NCBI GenBank assembly: GCA_902786855.1
Contig: CADAEH010000004.1
Location: 124,001 to 188,000 of the forward strand
From: an uncultured Eubacteriales bacterium
GTDB lineage: Bacteria; Bacillota; Clostridia; Peptostreptococcales; Anaerovoracaceae
DNA: 64,000 nucleotides
Reading direction: 5' to 3'
The notes under the pieces are model-generated. The model was given only the letters and a program-made list of their open reading frames with translations. It did not search any database and was not told where the DNA came from. Below, piece after piece: positions 32,759 to 41,678 of the stretch. Position 1 is the stretch's first letter, and each line of letters opens with the position of its first letter. The translations under genes and the position numbers were made by a program.

Positions 32759-33787
32759 ATGAAACTGATGAAAACAACAGAAGCGGTAGGGCAAGTGCTC
32801 TGCCATGACATAACACAGATAATCAAAGATGTGACCAAAGACGCGGTGTTCCGCAAGGGACATATCATTACAGAAGAGGATATCCCGGTCCTTCTCTCAG
32901 TCGGAAAGGATAATATTTATGTATGGGAAAACGATGACACAACGATGCATGAGAATGAGGCAGCCGAGGTACTTTGCGCTATCTGCAAGGGCACTAACAT
33001 GAGCCGTGGAGGTGTCAAGGAAGGAAAAATCGAGCTTTCTGCAGAATGTGATGGAGTTTTCAGGATCAACAGAGAAAAACTCAGGGCAGTAAATTCATTC
33101 GGCCAGATGATGATAGCCTCGAGACATGGCGACTTTGAGGTGAAGAAAGGCGACAAACTTGCCGGAACCAGAATAATCCCGCTTGTCATAGAGAAGGAAA
33201 AGATGGAGCAGGTCAAGGCTATATGCGGTGATGAACCCATCATGAGAGTCGAGCCGTATAAGCCTCACAAAGTCGGTATAGTGACAACGGGAAATGAGGT
33301 CTTTTACGGGCGCATTGAAGATACATTTACACCGGTCGTTATTTCCAAGGTAGAATACTTCGGTTCTGAGGTCATAGGGCATAAGATCACCAACGACGAG
33401 AATGAGAATATCGAAAGATGCATCAGGGAGCTGCTTGATGAGGGCTGTGATATGATCATCTGCACTGGCGGCATGAGCGTTGATCCGGATGATAAAACGC
33501 CTCTGGCAATAAAAAACGTCACAGGAAACGTCGTTACTTACGGAGCTCCTGTACTGCCGGGAGCAATGTTCATGCTTGCTTATTACGGAGAAGACAACAT
33601 TCCTGTAATGGGACTCCCGGGCTGTGTCATGTACGCTAGAAGGACTATTTTTGATCTGGTCCTGGCTAGGGCGATGACAGGAGAGATCCTGAAGAAAGAA
33701 GATCTTGATAAACTTGGAGAAGGCGGTCTGTGTCTGAACTGCAGCATATGCACATTCCCGAACTGCGGATTCGGAAAAGGTAGGTAA
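32759..33787 (+). CDS. Molybdopterin-binding MoeA/MogA-like protein with C-terminal Cys cluster
   Basis: A 342-residue protein. The N-terminal part resembles the SAF-like/MoeA N-region. Residues about 175-310 form a MoCF-biosynthesis domain (KVGIVTTGNEVFYG, then CTGGMSVDPDD and VMGLPGC). The extreme C-terminus carries CLNCSICTFPNCGFGKG, four closely spaced cysteines that could bind metal or iron-sulfur. ATG 32759 follows AAAGGTGAG. Proteins of this type accompany XdhC in clusters for selenium-dependent molybdenum hydroxylases, and the same partner follows here five bases later. The role is probably handling the cofactor before insertion. Confidence 0.8.
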   Translation: MKLMKTTEAVGQVLCHDITQIIKDVTKDAVFRKGHIITEEDIPVLLSVGKDNIYVWENDDTTMHENEAAEVLCAICKGTNMSRGGVKEGKIELSAECDGVFRINREKLRAVNSFGQMMIASRHGDFEVKKGDKLAGTRIIPLVIEKEKMEQVKAICGDEPIMRVEPYKPHKVGIVTTGNEVFYGRIEDTFTPVVISKVEYFGSEVIGHKITNDENENIERCIRELLDEGCDMIICTGGMSVDPDDKTPLAIKNVTGNVVTYGAPVLPGAMFMLAYYGEDNIPVMGLPGCVMYARRTIFDLVLARAMTGEILKKEDLDKLGEGGLCLNCSICTFPNCGFGKGR

Positions 33788-33792
33788 AATAC

Positions 33793-34815
33793 ATGAATTT
33801 TTACGAAGCTATAAACGAAACCAACATCAATACGGAAACATGGCTGCATACTGTCGTGGAAGGAGAACATGCAGGGGAGAAAGCTGTGGTATCCGGCGGG
33901 ATCATGAGTTGGGCAAGTGATGATCAAGGCGTCTTCACTTCCCATGTAGAAGAGACTGTATCTGTTGCTGACAGCGGATTAGCAGAAATAGATGGTGCCA
34001 GAGTATATTCTGAACTCCTTGGTAAAGAAAAGAAGCTCGTAGTCTGCGGTGCAGGACATGTTTCGATGCAGATCATCTCCATAGGCAGAATGCTGGGGTT
34101 TCATGTCACAGTCATCGATGACAGGCTCCAGTTCGCAAATAATGCAATAACATATGGCGCAGATGAAGTCAAATTCAAAGAATTCGAGGATGCGCTCAGC
34201 GAGATATCAGGGGATGAAGACACGTACTTCGTTATCGTAACAAGAGGACACAGATACGACAAAGAATGCCTGCGTGCAATATCGCAGAAACCTCATGCAT
34301 ATATAGGAATGATGGGCAGCCACAGGAGAGTCCTGATCGTGAAACGGGATCTGGAGACAGAGGGCATTCCCAAAGAAGTTCTTGATGAGGTTTACACCCC
34401 GATCGGGCTCAGTATCGGCGCAGAAACGCCTGAAGAGATCGCGGTCTCTATTATGGCAGAGATCATAGAGGTCAAGAACAGGAGAAACAGAAATTTCGGT
34501 TTTCCTGAAGATATCTTAGAGGCACTGATGTCTGATGAACGAGATAAAATGACGCTTGCTACGATCATATCAAGGCAGGGATCTGCACCGAGAAGCATAG
34601 GAACTAAGATGCTGATCAAGCGCGATGGCGGGATCATAGGAACCATTGGAGGAGGCTGCATCGAAGGCAATGTTATAGCAAAGGGGAGAAGAATGCTCCT
34701 TGATGATGAAGGACATAAGCCTGTGATAATAGAAGTGGATATGAGCAATGATACTGCAGAGGATGAAGGAATGGTCTGCGGCGGAGTGGTAGAAGTATTA
34801 CTTGAGACAGTATAG
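33793..34815 (+). CDS. XdhC/CoxI-family molybdenum-hydroxylase maturation protein
   Basis: A 340-residue protein. Residues about 75-215 are the XdhC Rossmann domain (KKLVVCGAGHVSMQI, then YIGMMGSHRRV). The C-terminal part is the CoxI domain (SRQGSAPRSIGTKML, GTIGGGCIEGNV, MVCGG). The two halves are in the order XdhC-CoxI, opposite to many stand-alone proteins. Known role: binds molybdenum cofactor, promotes its sulfuration and delivers it to xanthine dehydrogenase-like enzymes. The enzyme itself is not in this window. It closes the first half of the operon; a new promoter precedes modA. Confidence 0.88.
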   Translation: MNFYEAINETNINTETWLHTVVEGEHAGEKAVVSGGIMSWASDDQGVFTSHVEETVSVADSGLAEIDGARVYSELLGKEKKLVVCGAGHVSMQIISIGRMLGFHVTVIDDRLQFANNAITYGADEVKFKEFEDALSEISGDEDTYFVIVTRGHRYDKECLRAISQKPHAYIGMMGSHRRVLIVKRDLETEGIPKEVLDEVYTPIGLSIGAETPEEIAVSIMAEIIEVKNRRNRNFGFPEDILEALMSDERDKMTLATIISRQGSAPRSIGTKMLIKRDGGIIGTIGGGCIEGNVIAKGRRMLLDDEGHKPVIIEVDMSNDTAEDEGMVCGGVVEVLLETV

Positions 34816-34901
34816 ATCAGACAAGTAAGAGTATTTGAGACAGATGTTTTGCCCTCGATACTTTCCAAATGGATGGTAAAGGGTCATTTTATAAAATACC
34901 G

Positions 34902-34931
34902 TTTACTTTTTAAAAACAAATCGCCTATAAT
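34902..34931 (+). promoter_or_regulatory. Promoter of modA
   Basis: TTTACTT and TATAAT are separated by 17-18 bases, 130 bases upstream of the modA start. The long leader (about 34940-35060) has no structure I recognise. Confidence 0.6.
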
Positions 34932-35060
34932 ATAAGTGTTCAGATCCAAGCTGCTACTTGCTGAATGTATTTTTGACTGCATTTTGCTATGAACAGTACA
35001 GCCAGAACATAGATCGACAGACTATCACTTATATTGACCGAACTTAGTTGGAGGAAGAAA

Positions 35061-35924
35061 ATGAAAAAGAAGTTACTTGCGATAGCACTTATGTTTGCTA
35101 TGATATTTGCTATGACAGCCTGCGGTGGCAGTGATAATGCAGAAGAAGCAGATGCTCCTGCAAAAGAAGTATCAACAACTGTCAATGTATTTGCAGCAGC
35201 ATCACTCAGTGCTGTAATGGCAGATTTCGAGACATCATTTGAAGAGGCTAACCCGGGAGTGGATATAGTAGTAAACGCTGACAGCTCCGGAGCACTTCTG
35301 ACGCAGATACAGGAGGGCGCACCTTGTGATATTTTCTTCAGTGCTGCGCAAAAGCAGATGGATACACTCGAAGAGGAAGGTCTGGTTGTTGATGGTACGA
35401 GAAAGAACGTTGTCAACAACCAGCTCGTAGTAGTTACACAGCCTGACAGCGAGACTGCTGTTACCGGTCTTGCCGATATCGCAAATGCTAAAAGCATCGC
35501 TCTTGCGGATGGCAGCGTTCCTGTAGGAAAATACACAAGACAGGCTATGATCAATCTTGGCCTTATTGATGAAGCAGAGGACCCTGCTACCATTACAACT
35601 GCAGAGGTATCAGAACAGCTCGGAGGAGTAGAGATCAGTGAACAGGGCAATGTAAGCAAAGTACTGGCTGCTGTAGAAGAGGGCTCCTGCGAAGTAGGAA
35701 CGACATATCTTTCAGACACAATAGGCCATGAAGACTCTGTCAGGATCATAGAAACTGTAGGCTATGATGTTACGGGCAACATCATCTATCCGGTAGCGCA
35801 GATAGTCAATCAGGATGCAGATGATGCTGAGACAGCAGCTGCTGTGGACTTTATCGAATTCATCACCAATGACGATGCAAAGGCGCTCTATCAGAAATAC
35901 GGATTCGATACAGATGTAGAGTAG
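35061..35924 (+). CDS. modA: Molybdate-binding lipoprotein of the ABC importer
   Basis: A 287-residue solute-binding protein. The lipoprotein signal ends FAMTAC with the modified cysteine at residue 21. After an Ala/Glu-rich linker the binding fold starts with VNVFAAASLSAVMADF. It goes on with SSGALLTQIQEGAPCDIFFS, then NQLVVV, both standard ModA blocks. ATG 35061 follows TTGGAGGAAG; the upstream ATG-like readings lack a site. It delivers molybdate to ModB/ModC encoded downstream. A strong hairpin follows, which may keep modA mRNA more abundant than modB and modC. Confidence 0.92.
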   Translation: MKKKLLAIALMFAMIFAMTACGGSDNAEEADAPAKEVSTTVNVFAAASLSAVMADFETSFEEANPGVDIVVNADSSGALLTQIQEGAPCDIFFSAAQKQMDTLEEEGLVVDGTRKNVVNNQLVVVTQPDSETAVTGLADIANAKSIALADGSVPVGKYTRQAMINLGLIDEAEDPATITTAEVSEQLGGVEISEQGNVSKVLAAVEEGSCEVGTTYLSDTIGHEDSVRIIETVGYDVTGNIIYPVAQIVNQDADDAETAAAVDFIEFITNDDAKALYQKYGFDTDVE

Positions 35925-35981
35925 TCAGATACTCTGAAATAGATTATAATTCTTCAAAAGATTTTCTCAGAAAATGCATGA

Positions 35982-36010
35982 CCGGGGACAGAAGCCTGCT
36001 CCGTCCCCGG
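35982..36010 (+). terminator. Strong hairpin between modA and modB
   Basis: CCGGGGAC and GTCCCCGG form a perfect 8-bp GC-rich stem with a 13-base loop. The bases after it are CTTGCTCC, not a T run, so partial termination or protection of the modA 3' end is more likely than full termination. Confidence 0.55.
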
Positions 36011-36061
36011 CTTGCTCCGGATGATCAGAGACCTCTTATTAAATAAGAACATGTAAAACAG

Positions 36062-36766
36062 ATGAACAGTTTTATCGAACTTGCCGGAAAACTGGACTGG
36101 AGTCCGCTGTGGATCTCGCTCAAAACAGGTGTAGTAGCGACGATAATATCTTTTTTTCTCGGACTCTGGGCAGCGCGTAAGGTAATAAAAAAGGATTACA
36201 GGGCAAAGTCTATCCTCGACGGTTTACTTACCTTGCCTATGGTTCTCCCGCCGACTGTAGCGGGCTTTTTCCTTTTGCTCATTTTCAGCCGGAGAAGGGC
36301 GTTCGGCATTTTTCTTGATAAGACATTTGATATACAGGTCGTACATACATGGCTGGGGTGTATCATAGCAGCAACCGTGATCGCATTTCCTCTGATGTAC
36401 CGGAATGCACGGGCCGCTTTTGAGCAGATCGACGCCAATCTGGTATATGCCGGAAGGACACTCGGTATGTCAGAGATTTCTATATTCTGGCGGATCGTTG
36501 TCCCCACAGCGGGACCGGGCATTGCAAGCGGGACCATCCTGACTTTTGCGCGCGCGATGGGAGAGTATGGTGCAACCTCTATGCTCGCAGGAAACATACC
36601 CGGAAAAACGGGAACTGTATCCCAGCGGATAGCAATGGTCATACAGGACGGTGACTATGTGACTGCGGGGTTCTGGGTCATAATCGTTCTGCTTATAGCT
36701 TTCTTCGCAGTGTTCCTGATCAATCTGATCACAGGCAGGCATATGAAGAATATACGAAAGTGGTAG
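36062..36766 (+). CDS. modB: Molybdate ABC transporter permease
   Basis: A 234-residue membrane protein with about five helices. The ModB/EAA-type cytoplasmic loop is present: RAAFEQIDANLVYAGRTLGM and IFWRIVVPTAGPGI, where it docks on ModC. TLPMVLPPTVAGFFLL is the standard ModB block near residue 58. It forms a homodimeric channel with ModA outside and ModC inside. Its stop is five bases before the modC start. Confidence 0.92.
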   Translation: MNSFIELAGKLDWSPLWISLKTGVVATIISFFLGLWAARKVIKKDYRAKSILDGLLTLPMVLPPTVAGFFLLLIFSRRRAFGIFLDKTFDIQVVHTWLGCIIAATVIAFPLMYRNARAAFEQIDANLVYAGRTLGMSEISIFWRIVVPTAGPGIASGTILTFARAMGEYGATSMLAGNIPGKTGTVSQRIAMVIQDGDYVTAGFWVIIVLLIAFFAVFLINLITGRHMKNIRKW

Positions 36767-36771
36767 TTCAG

Positions 36772-37866
36772 ATGAGCAGACTTTACGCAGACATCCACAG
36801 GAAAATAGGGAATTTTGACCTGAACGTACTGATCGAGAGCGATGCCCGTCGTATCGGTATTCTGGGCGCGTCAGGCAGCGGGAAAAGCATGACCCTTCGC
36901 AGTATTGCCGGTATTGAGGACGTTGACAGCGGACATATCGAGGTGAACGACCGAGTCCTGTTTGATTCAGACACTCGAGTCAATCTTAAACCTCAGAAGC
37001 GCAATGTCGGGTATATGTTCCAGAATTACGCTCTGTTCCCTACAATGAGTGTCCTGAAAAATGTCATGGCCGGGCTGAGGGGACATTCGGAAGAGAACCG
37101 AAGCAAAGCAATGGACATGCTTAGGCGTTTTCGAATGGATGGTTTTGAAGACCGGCTTCCCGGAGAACTTTCCGGCGGACAGCAGCAGAGGGTAGCTCTC
37201 GCACGCATAATGGTGACCGAGCCTGCACTGATACTGCTGGATGAGCCTTTCTCTGCTCTGGACGGATATCTCAGAGACCGGATGCAGGTAGAGATGCTCG
37301 AGATGCTTGAAGACTATCCGGGGCAAGTGGTAATGGTTTCACACAGCAGAGACGAGCTTTACAGATTCAGCGAAGAACTTTTTGTGGTCAGAAAAGGCAG
37401 CATATTAAGACAAGGCGAGACAAAATCTGTTTTCCGCGATCCGGTGAGAATTGAAGTTGCGAAACTGACTGGATGCAAAAATTTCTCTGATATCAGATCA
37501 ATAGATGATCATACTATTGAAGCTGTTGAATGGGGCATCACTCTCAGGCTTGAGAAAGAAATACCGGAATGGGTAAGACACATTGGGTATCGTGCGCACT
37601 ATTTTGAACCGGTCTGGGGTGAAAGGCAGGAAAACTGCATCAGGTTCAATCTTGCAAGAGTAGATGACCTTCCTTTCGAGAAAAATTACTATATTACTCC
37701 TGAGCATAATGAACAGGCACAGGGTGGAACTGATGCCTTTAAGGCTAATGCAGATGAAACTCTATTGTGCTGGTTCGTACAGGGAGAGGAACAGAGATTC
37801 GTAGAGAAAAGAGGTCTTCCCGACTATCTGAAGCTTAAAGAAGAAAGTATTTTACTATTAGAATAA
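36772..37866 (+). CDS. modC: Molybdate ABC transporter ATP-binding protein
   Basis: A 364-residue ATPase. Walker A is GASGSGKS (32-39), signature LSGGQQQR begins at residue 133, and Walker B with LLDEPFSALDG has D157 and E158. The typical N-terminal ATPase domain ends near 230. The C-terminal 130 residues do not show the usual clear TOBE/molbindin motif; that function may be taken by the separate tandem molbindin downstream. ATG 36772 is chosen over an upstream in-frame reading that overlaps modB. Coupled to modB by a 5-base gap. Confidence 0.9.
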   Translation: MSRLYADIHRKIGNFDLNVLIESDARRIGILGASGSGKSMTLRSIAGIEDVDSGHIEVNDRVLFDSDTRVNLKPQKRNVGYMFQNYALFPTMSVLKNVMAGLRGHSEENRSKAMDMLRRFRMDGFEDRLPGELSGGQQQRVALARIMVTEPALILLDEPFSALDGYLRDRMQVEMLEMLEDYPGQVVMVSHSRDELYRFSEELFVVRKGSILRQGETKSVFRDPVRIEVAKLTGCKNFSDIRSIDDHTIEAVEWGITLRLEKEIPEWVRHIGYRAHYFEPVWGERQENCIRFNLARVDDLPFEKNYYITPEHNEQAQGGTDAFKANADETLLCWFVQGEEQRFVEKRGLPDYLKLKEESILLLE

Positions 37867-37882
37867 TCAAGGAGAAAAAAGG

Positions 37883-38302
37883 ATGAAATACGCATTAAGC
37901 GCAAGAAATCAGCTGGAAGGTACTGTAACAAACGTACAAAAGGGTGCAGTTAATGGGATAGTTACTATAGATGTCAACGGAACTCCTGTGACCGCGACAA
38001 TATCAATGGGTTCCATAGAGAATCTGGGAATCAGGCCCGGAGTTCCTGCGACTGCAGTGATAAAAGCTACTGAGGTAATGGTTGGCAAGGGAAAACTCAA
38101 GCTTAGTGCCCGCAACCAATTTGAGGGTAAGGTCATTTCTGTCGAAGAAGGAGCAGTGAACGGCATAGTAAAGCTGGAAGTTCTCGGAGGAAATATCATG
38201 ACAGCTACTATATCTATGGGCGCTATCAGGGAACTCGGACTTGAGCCGGGAACAGAAGCGACAGCAGTAGTCAAAGCTACTTCCGTAATGGTAGGAATTT
38301 AG
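37883..38302 (+). CDS. Tandem TOBE molbindin
   Basis: A 139-residue protein consisting of two copies of a roughly 68-residue molbindin (TOBE) domain: LSARNQLEGTV at 5 and LSARNQFEGKV at about 75, each followed by VNGIV, TATISMG and TAV(I/V)KAT(E/S)VMVG. Such di-Mop proteins form rings that bind several molybdate ions and act as intracellular store or buffer. ATG 37883 has AAGGAGAAAAAAGG upstream. It is the last gene of the molybdate-uptake part and is followed by a terminator. Confidence 0.9.
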   Translation: MKYALSARNQLEGTVTNVQKGAVNGIVTIDVNGTPVTATISMGSIENLGIRPGVPATAVIKATEVMVGKGKLKLSARNQFEGKVISVEEGAVNGIVKLEVLGGNIMTATISMGAIRELGLEPGTEATAVVKATSVMVGI

Positions 38303-38335
38303 GTATAATTTATCCGGTACATAAATGACAGGAAG

Positions 38336-38360
38336 CATCCGGTCTTGTACCGGATGTTTT
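38336..38360 (+). terminator. Terminator of the molybdate operon
   Basis: CATCCGGT and ACCGGATG form a perfect 8-bp stem with a 5-base loop, followed by TTTTGTT. Confidence 0.8.
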
Positions 38361-38381
38361 GTTATAGAAGGGAAGTAGATC

Positions 38382-39830
38382 ATGAAAAAAAAGACAGCGA
38401 TCTTAATAGCTGCTTTTACAGCTGTGCTTTTGCTTTCTGCGTGCGGCAGCTCGTATGAGTACCGGTTTGGAGATGTGGAATGGTATTCTACATATGCCGA
38501 GGAAAAAGGTACTACTATCAAGGACACCTATTATTATTCTGATGACTGGTTCAGCGGTAAGCCGGAAAAAGAGAATACAGAACTGGCGCTTGCCTCCATG
38601 CAGCTGACAGCAGCAGCAGTCACTGATGAAGAAAACGGCACGGGGGCTGCATTCCTTAAGAATATGGGGTTCGAGGAAGTGGGATTCAGCGATTTTAAGA
38701 GCGCAGACCCTGATGACTGCAATTATACATGGGCACGCAAAACTTTGCCTGACGGATCCACTCTTGTAGCTGTAGCTATCCAGAGCGCTTCTGACGATAT
38801 GGATATCAAGAACAAAGGCTGGAAGCAGAACTTCACTGTGAATGATCCCGATGCCGCTGAGACGTCCGGTGAGCACTTTGCATTTGCAAGAGCCGCAGAT
38901 AAAGTCGTAGATGATATAGCGGCACTCGCGAATGCAGATAAAGTAAAATTCTGGATCACCGGCCAGAGCCGCGGCGGAGCGATCGCCAACATACTTGCCG
39001 TAAGACTTTCAGAAAAACTCGGTGATAAGAACGCCGGAATATTTGCCTATACATTTGAGGCACCCGCAACAGTCGATGAAGCTGACAAGGGTGACTATAA
39101 GAATATCCACAACTATGTCTGCAGTGATGATTTTGTAACGATGATACCTATGTGGGGAATGACCCGCTATGGTGTGACACATGACCTCAAAACAAAAGAG
39201 ACCGATGCAGATCTTATAGCAGAACTGGGAAAAATGGGCAGTGAGGCAGCCGACCTCAAACCAAGGATCGTCACTGAAAAAGTCGCAAATGAGATAGTAA
39301 GCAATCTGGAAAAGAAGATCCCTGATCGCGCGGATTTTTCAAAAACTATGACAGACAAGTGGACGGGAGCTGACGGAAATCAGCACGAGATAACTTACAG
39401 TTATCAGGACTCATTTACAGATCTTATGGATTTTGTATTCAGCGGAGATGGTTCAGAGAGTCCGGTCAGCGGGCTTGCAAGTAAAAAAGATGACCTCTCA
39501 GCAGGGGTAGATCATCTCGTGAATGGACTGAAGCTTGAGAACGCGGGGGATGATCCTTCTCCTGAATACTGGGAAGCTGCTGAGAACTTTTATGATGTAC
39601 TTAGTAAGATAGCAGACGAGGACAGTTCTGCTGCTCTCAATGAGGAGGATGTGTACAAGATACTCAGGCTTGCTGCGCCTGTTCTTATAGAGCTTCCGGA
39701 AGATCAGGGAGACCCTTCAACTGAACTGCTGACAGATGTGATCGCTTACAACAAGGAGCTGACATATTCACATATGTTCGATACCATTATCGCCCGCCTT
39801 AAGATATTAGCTCCGATGCCTGAAAAATAA
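38382..39830 (+). CDS. Lipase-like alpha/beta-hydrolase lipoprotein
   Basis: A 482-residue exported protein. The signal ends LLSAC with the lipid-bearing cysteine near residue 21. The nucleophile elbow GQSRGG (S196) preceded by KFWITGQSRGGAIANILA is that of class 3 lipases. Later AYTFEAPATV and the SDDFVTMIPMWG block hold the probable aspartate and histidine regions. It probably hydrolyses lipid or ester substrates at the cell surface. AGAAGGGAAG is the ribosome site. It stands alone after the molybdate terminator. Confidence 0.8.
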   Translation: MKKKTAILIAAFTAVLLLSACGSSYEYRFGDVEWYSTYAEEKGTTIKDTYYYSDDWFSGKPEKENTELALASMQLTAAAVTDEENGTGAAFLKNMGFEEVGFSDFKSADPDDCNYTWARKTLPDGSTLVAVAIQSASDDMDIKNKGWKQNFTVNDPDAAETSGEHFAFARAADKVVDDIAALANADKVKFWITGQSRGGAIANILAVRLSEKLGDKNAGIFAYTFEAPATVDEADKGDYKNIHNYVCSDDFVTMIPMWGMTRYGVTHDLKTKETDADLIAELGKMGSEAADLKPRIVTEKVANEIVSNLEKKIPDRADFSKTMTDKWTGADGNQHEITYSYQDSFTDLMDFVFSGDGSESPVSGLASKKDDLSAGVDHLVNGLKLENAGDDPSPEYWEAAENFYDVLSKIADEDSSAALNEEDVYKILRLAAPVLIELPEDQGDPSTELLTDVIAYNKELTYSHMFDTIIARLKILAPMPEK

Positions 39831-39910
39831 GCGAAAAGAACGGTGATGTGGTAGAATAAATGCATATGGTTGCGTATAGTACTGTAAACAATGCAGGAGG
39901 ACAATAGGAT

Positions 39911-41257
39911 ATGGCTATCAAAGAATACGCAAAAGAGATGATCGCTAGCAATCAGGTCTTCAGGGACATAGCTGAGCAGAAAGAGACTCTGTGGATCAAT
40001 GACAAATACCTTCCGTTTGAAATGGTGGATGGTGTATGTCAGCTCGTTGTGAATGATGAGGATATCGCAGATGCAGAGAGAAGACTGCAGAAATTTGCAC
40101 CGTACATCAGAAAGTGTTTTCCTGAAACTGTTCCTGACGGAGGTCTTATTGAATCGCCTCTGAAGGATATACCTGAGATGAAAAAGGCTCTCGAAGAGAC
40201 TTATGATGCAGAGATACCGGGAAGGCTTCTGCTCAAGATGGACAGTCATCTGGCGATAGCAGGCTCTGTAAAGGCAAGAGGCGGGATATATGAAGTCCTT
40301 AAGCATGCCGAAGATCTTGCTCTGCAGGAGGGAATGATAACAGAAGACGATAATTACGAGCGTTTTGCCGATGATGACATGAAAGAGTTCTTCGGCCGGT
40401 ACACTGTGCAGGTCGGCTCTACCGGCAATCTCGGATTATCTATCGGTATTATGAGTGCATTTCTCGGATTCAAGGTCAAAGTCCATATGTCTGCAGATGC
40501 AAGGCAGTGGAAGAAGGATATGCTTCGCAGCAAAGGCGTTGAGGTGATCGAATATGATGATGATTACTCAGCGGCAGTCCTTGAAGGACGCAGACAGTCA
40601 GACCTTGATCCTTCAAGTTACTTCGTTGATGATGAATATTCGGTACCGCTTTTCCTCGGATATGCTGTTGCAGCACGCAGGCTTCTCGGGCAGTTTGATG
40701 AAAAAGGCATCACAGTAGATGAAGATCATCCACTTATCGTCTATATACCTTGCGGCGTCGGCGGAGCACCGGGTGGTGTATGTTACGGACTCAAGAGACT
40801 GTTCGGAGACAACGTCCATGTATTCTTCTGCGAGCCGACACTTTTCCCTTCAGTCCTGCTGGGAATGGCTTCCGACAGACATAATGAAGTGAATGTTTCT
40901 GATTTCGGTCTGACCGGTATGTCCGCTGCTGACGGACTGGCATGTGCGAGCCCATCCGGATTCGTAACAAGGATAGACCGCAATCTGCTTTCCGGAGATT
41001 TCACAGTCAGAGATGCGATACTCTTCGATTATATGAGAATGCTCAAGGCTACTGAAGACGTTTTCATTGAGCCTTCGAGCTGCGCAGCTTTTATAGCTCC
41101 GGTCAATATCATGAAGTATGATGCCGGGAAGGCATATCTGGAAAAGCATGGACTGGATGCCGAAAAGCTTGCGGCTTCCACACAGATCTGCTGGGCGACA
41201 GGAGGCAGACTGGTACCGGATGAGATCTGGGATAAATATATGAATACATATCTTTAG
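39911..41257 (+). CDS. dsdA: D-serine ammonia-lyase (dehydratase)
   Basis: A 448-residue PLP enzyme that converts D-serine (and slowly D-threonine) to pyruvate and ammonia. The PLP lysine is K121 in GSVKARGGIYE. The phosphate-binding and asparagine loop is QVGSTGNLGLSIG, and the glycine-rich loop is PCGVGGAPGG. Length and motifs match DsdA. CAGGAGGACAATAGG precedes the start. It is followed after 20 bases by ridA, whose product removes the reactive enamine/imine intermediates made by such lyases. Confidence 0.93.
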   Translation: MAIKEYAKEMIASNQVFRDIAEQKETLWINDKYLPFEMVDGVCQLVVNDEDIADAERRLQKFAPYIRKCFPETVPDGGLIESPLKDIPEMKKALEETYDAEIPGRLLLKMDSHLAIAGSVKARGGIYEVLKHAEDLALQEGMITEDDNYERFADDDMKEFFGRYTVQVGSTGNLGLSIGIMSAFLGFKVKVHMSADARQWKKDMLRSKGVEVIEYDDDYSAAVLEGRRQSDLDPSSYFVDDEYSVPLFLGYAVAARRLLGQFDEKGITVDEDHPLIVYIPCGVGGAPGGVCYGLKRLFGDNVHVFFCEPTLFPSVLLGMASDRHNEVNVSDFGLTGMSAADGLACASPSGFVTRIDRNLLSGDFTVRDAILFDYMRMLKATEDVFIEPSSCAAFIAPVNIMKYDAGKAYLEKHGLDAEKLAASTQICWATGGRLVPDEIWDKYMNTYL

Positions 41258-41277
41258 AATGCGAAAGGAGAAACACA

Positions 41278-41646
41278 ATGAAAGTAATCGCAACTGATAA
41301 GGCACCAGGCGCTATCGGCCCATACTCACAGGGATTCATCGCTAACGGTTTTGTCTTCACATCCGGCCAGATCCCGGTAGTTCCTGAGACAGGAGCTGTT
41401 CCTGAAGGCATTGCTGCTCAGACTGCTCAGAGCTGCAAAAATGTAGGAGCTATTCTTGAAGCAGCAGGATCAGGATTCGACAAGGTCATCAAGACGACAT
41501 GTTTCCTTGCAGAAATCGCAGACTTCGCTGCCTTCAATGAAGTGTATGCAGAGTACTTTACATCCAAGCCTGCAAGAAGCTGCTTTGCAGTAAAGGACCT
41601 GCCAAAGGGCGTTCTCTGTGAGATCGAGTGCATCGCAGAAGCGTAA
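41278..41646 (+). CDS. ridA: RidA family enamine/imine deaminase
   Basis: A 122-residue protein with the RidA pattern: APGAIGPYSQGFIANGFVF at the N-terminus, SGQIPV, and the C-terminal PARSCFAV with the catalytic arginine, followed by CEIECIAEA. It hydrolyses 2-aminoacrylate released by PLP lyases, so its place next to dsdA is functional. GCGAAAGGAG is its ribosome site. Probably cotranscribed with dsdA. Confidence 0.93.
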   Translation: MKVIATDKAPGAIGPYSQGFIANGFVFTSGQIPVVPETGAVPEGIAAQTAQSCKNVGAILEAAGSGFDKVIKTTCFLAEIADFAAFNEVYAEYFTSKPARSCFAVKDLPKGVLCEIECIAEA

Positions 41647-41678
41647 CTAAGCTCTTTCTTTCAGAAGCCTTTCGGACA

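Noticed and set aside
34816-35060. Moco or other riboswitch before modA
   Set aside because: I looked for a long paired structure with conserved loops and saw none; only a promoter is clear.
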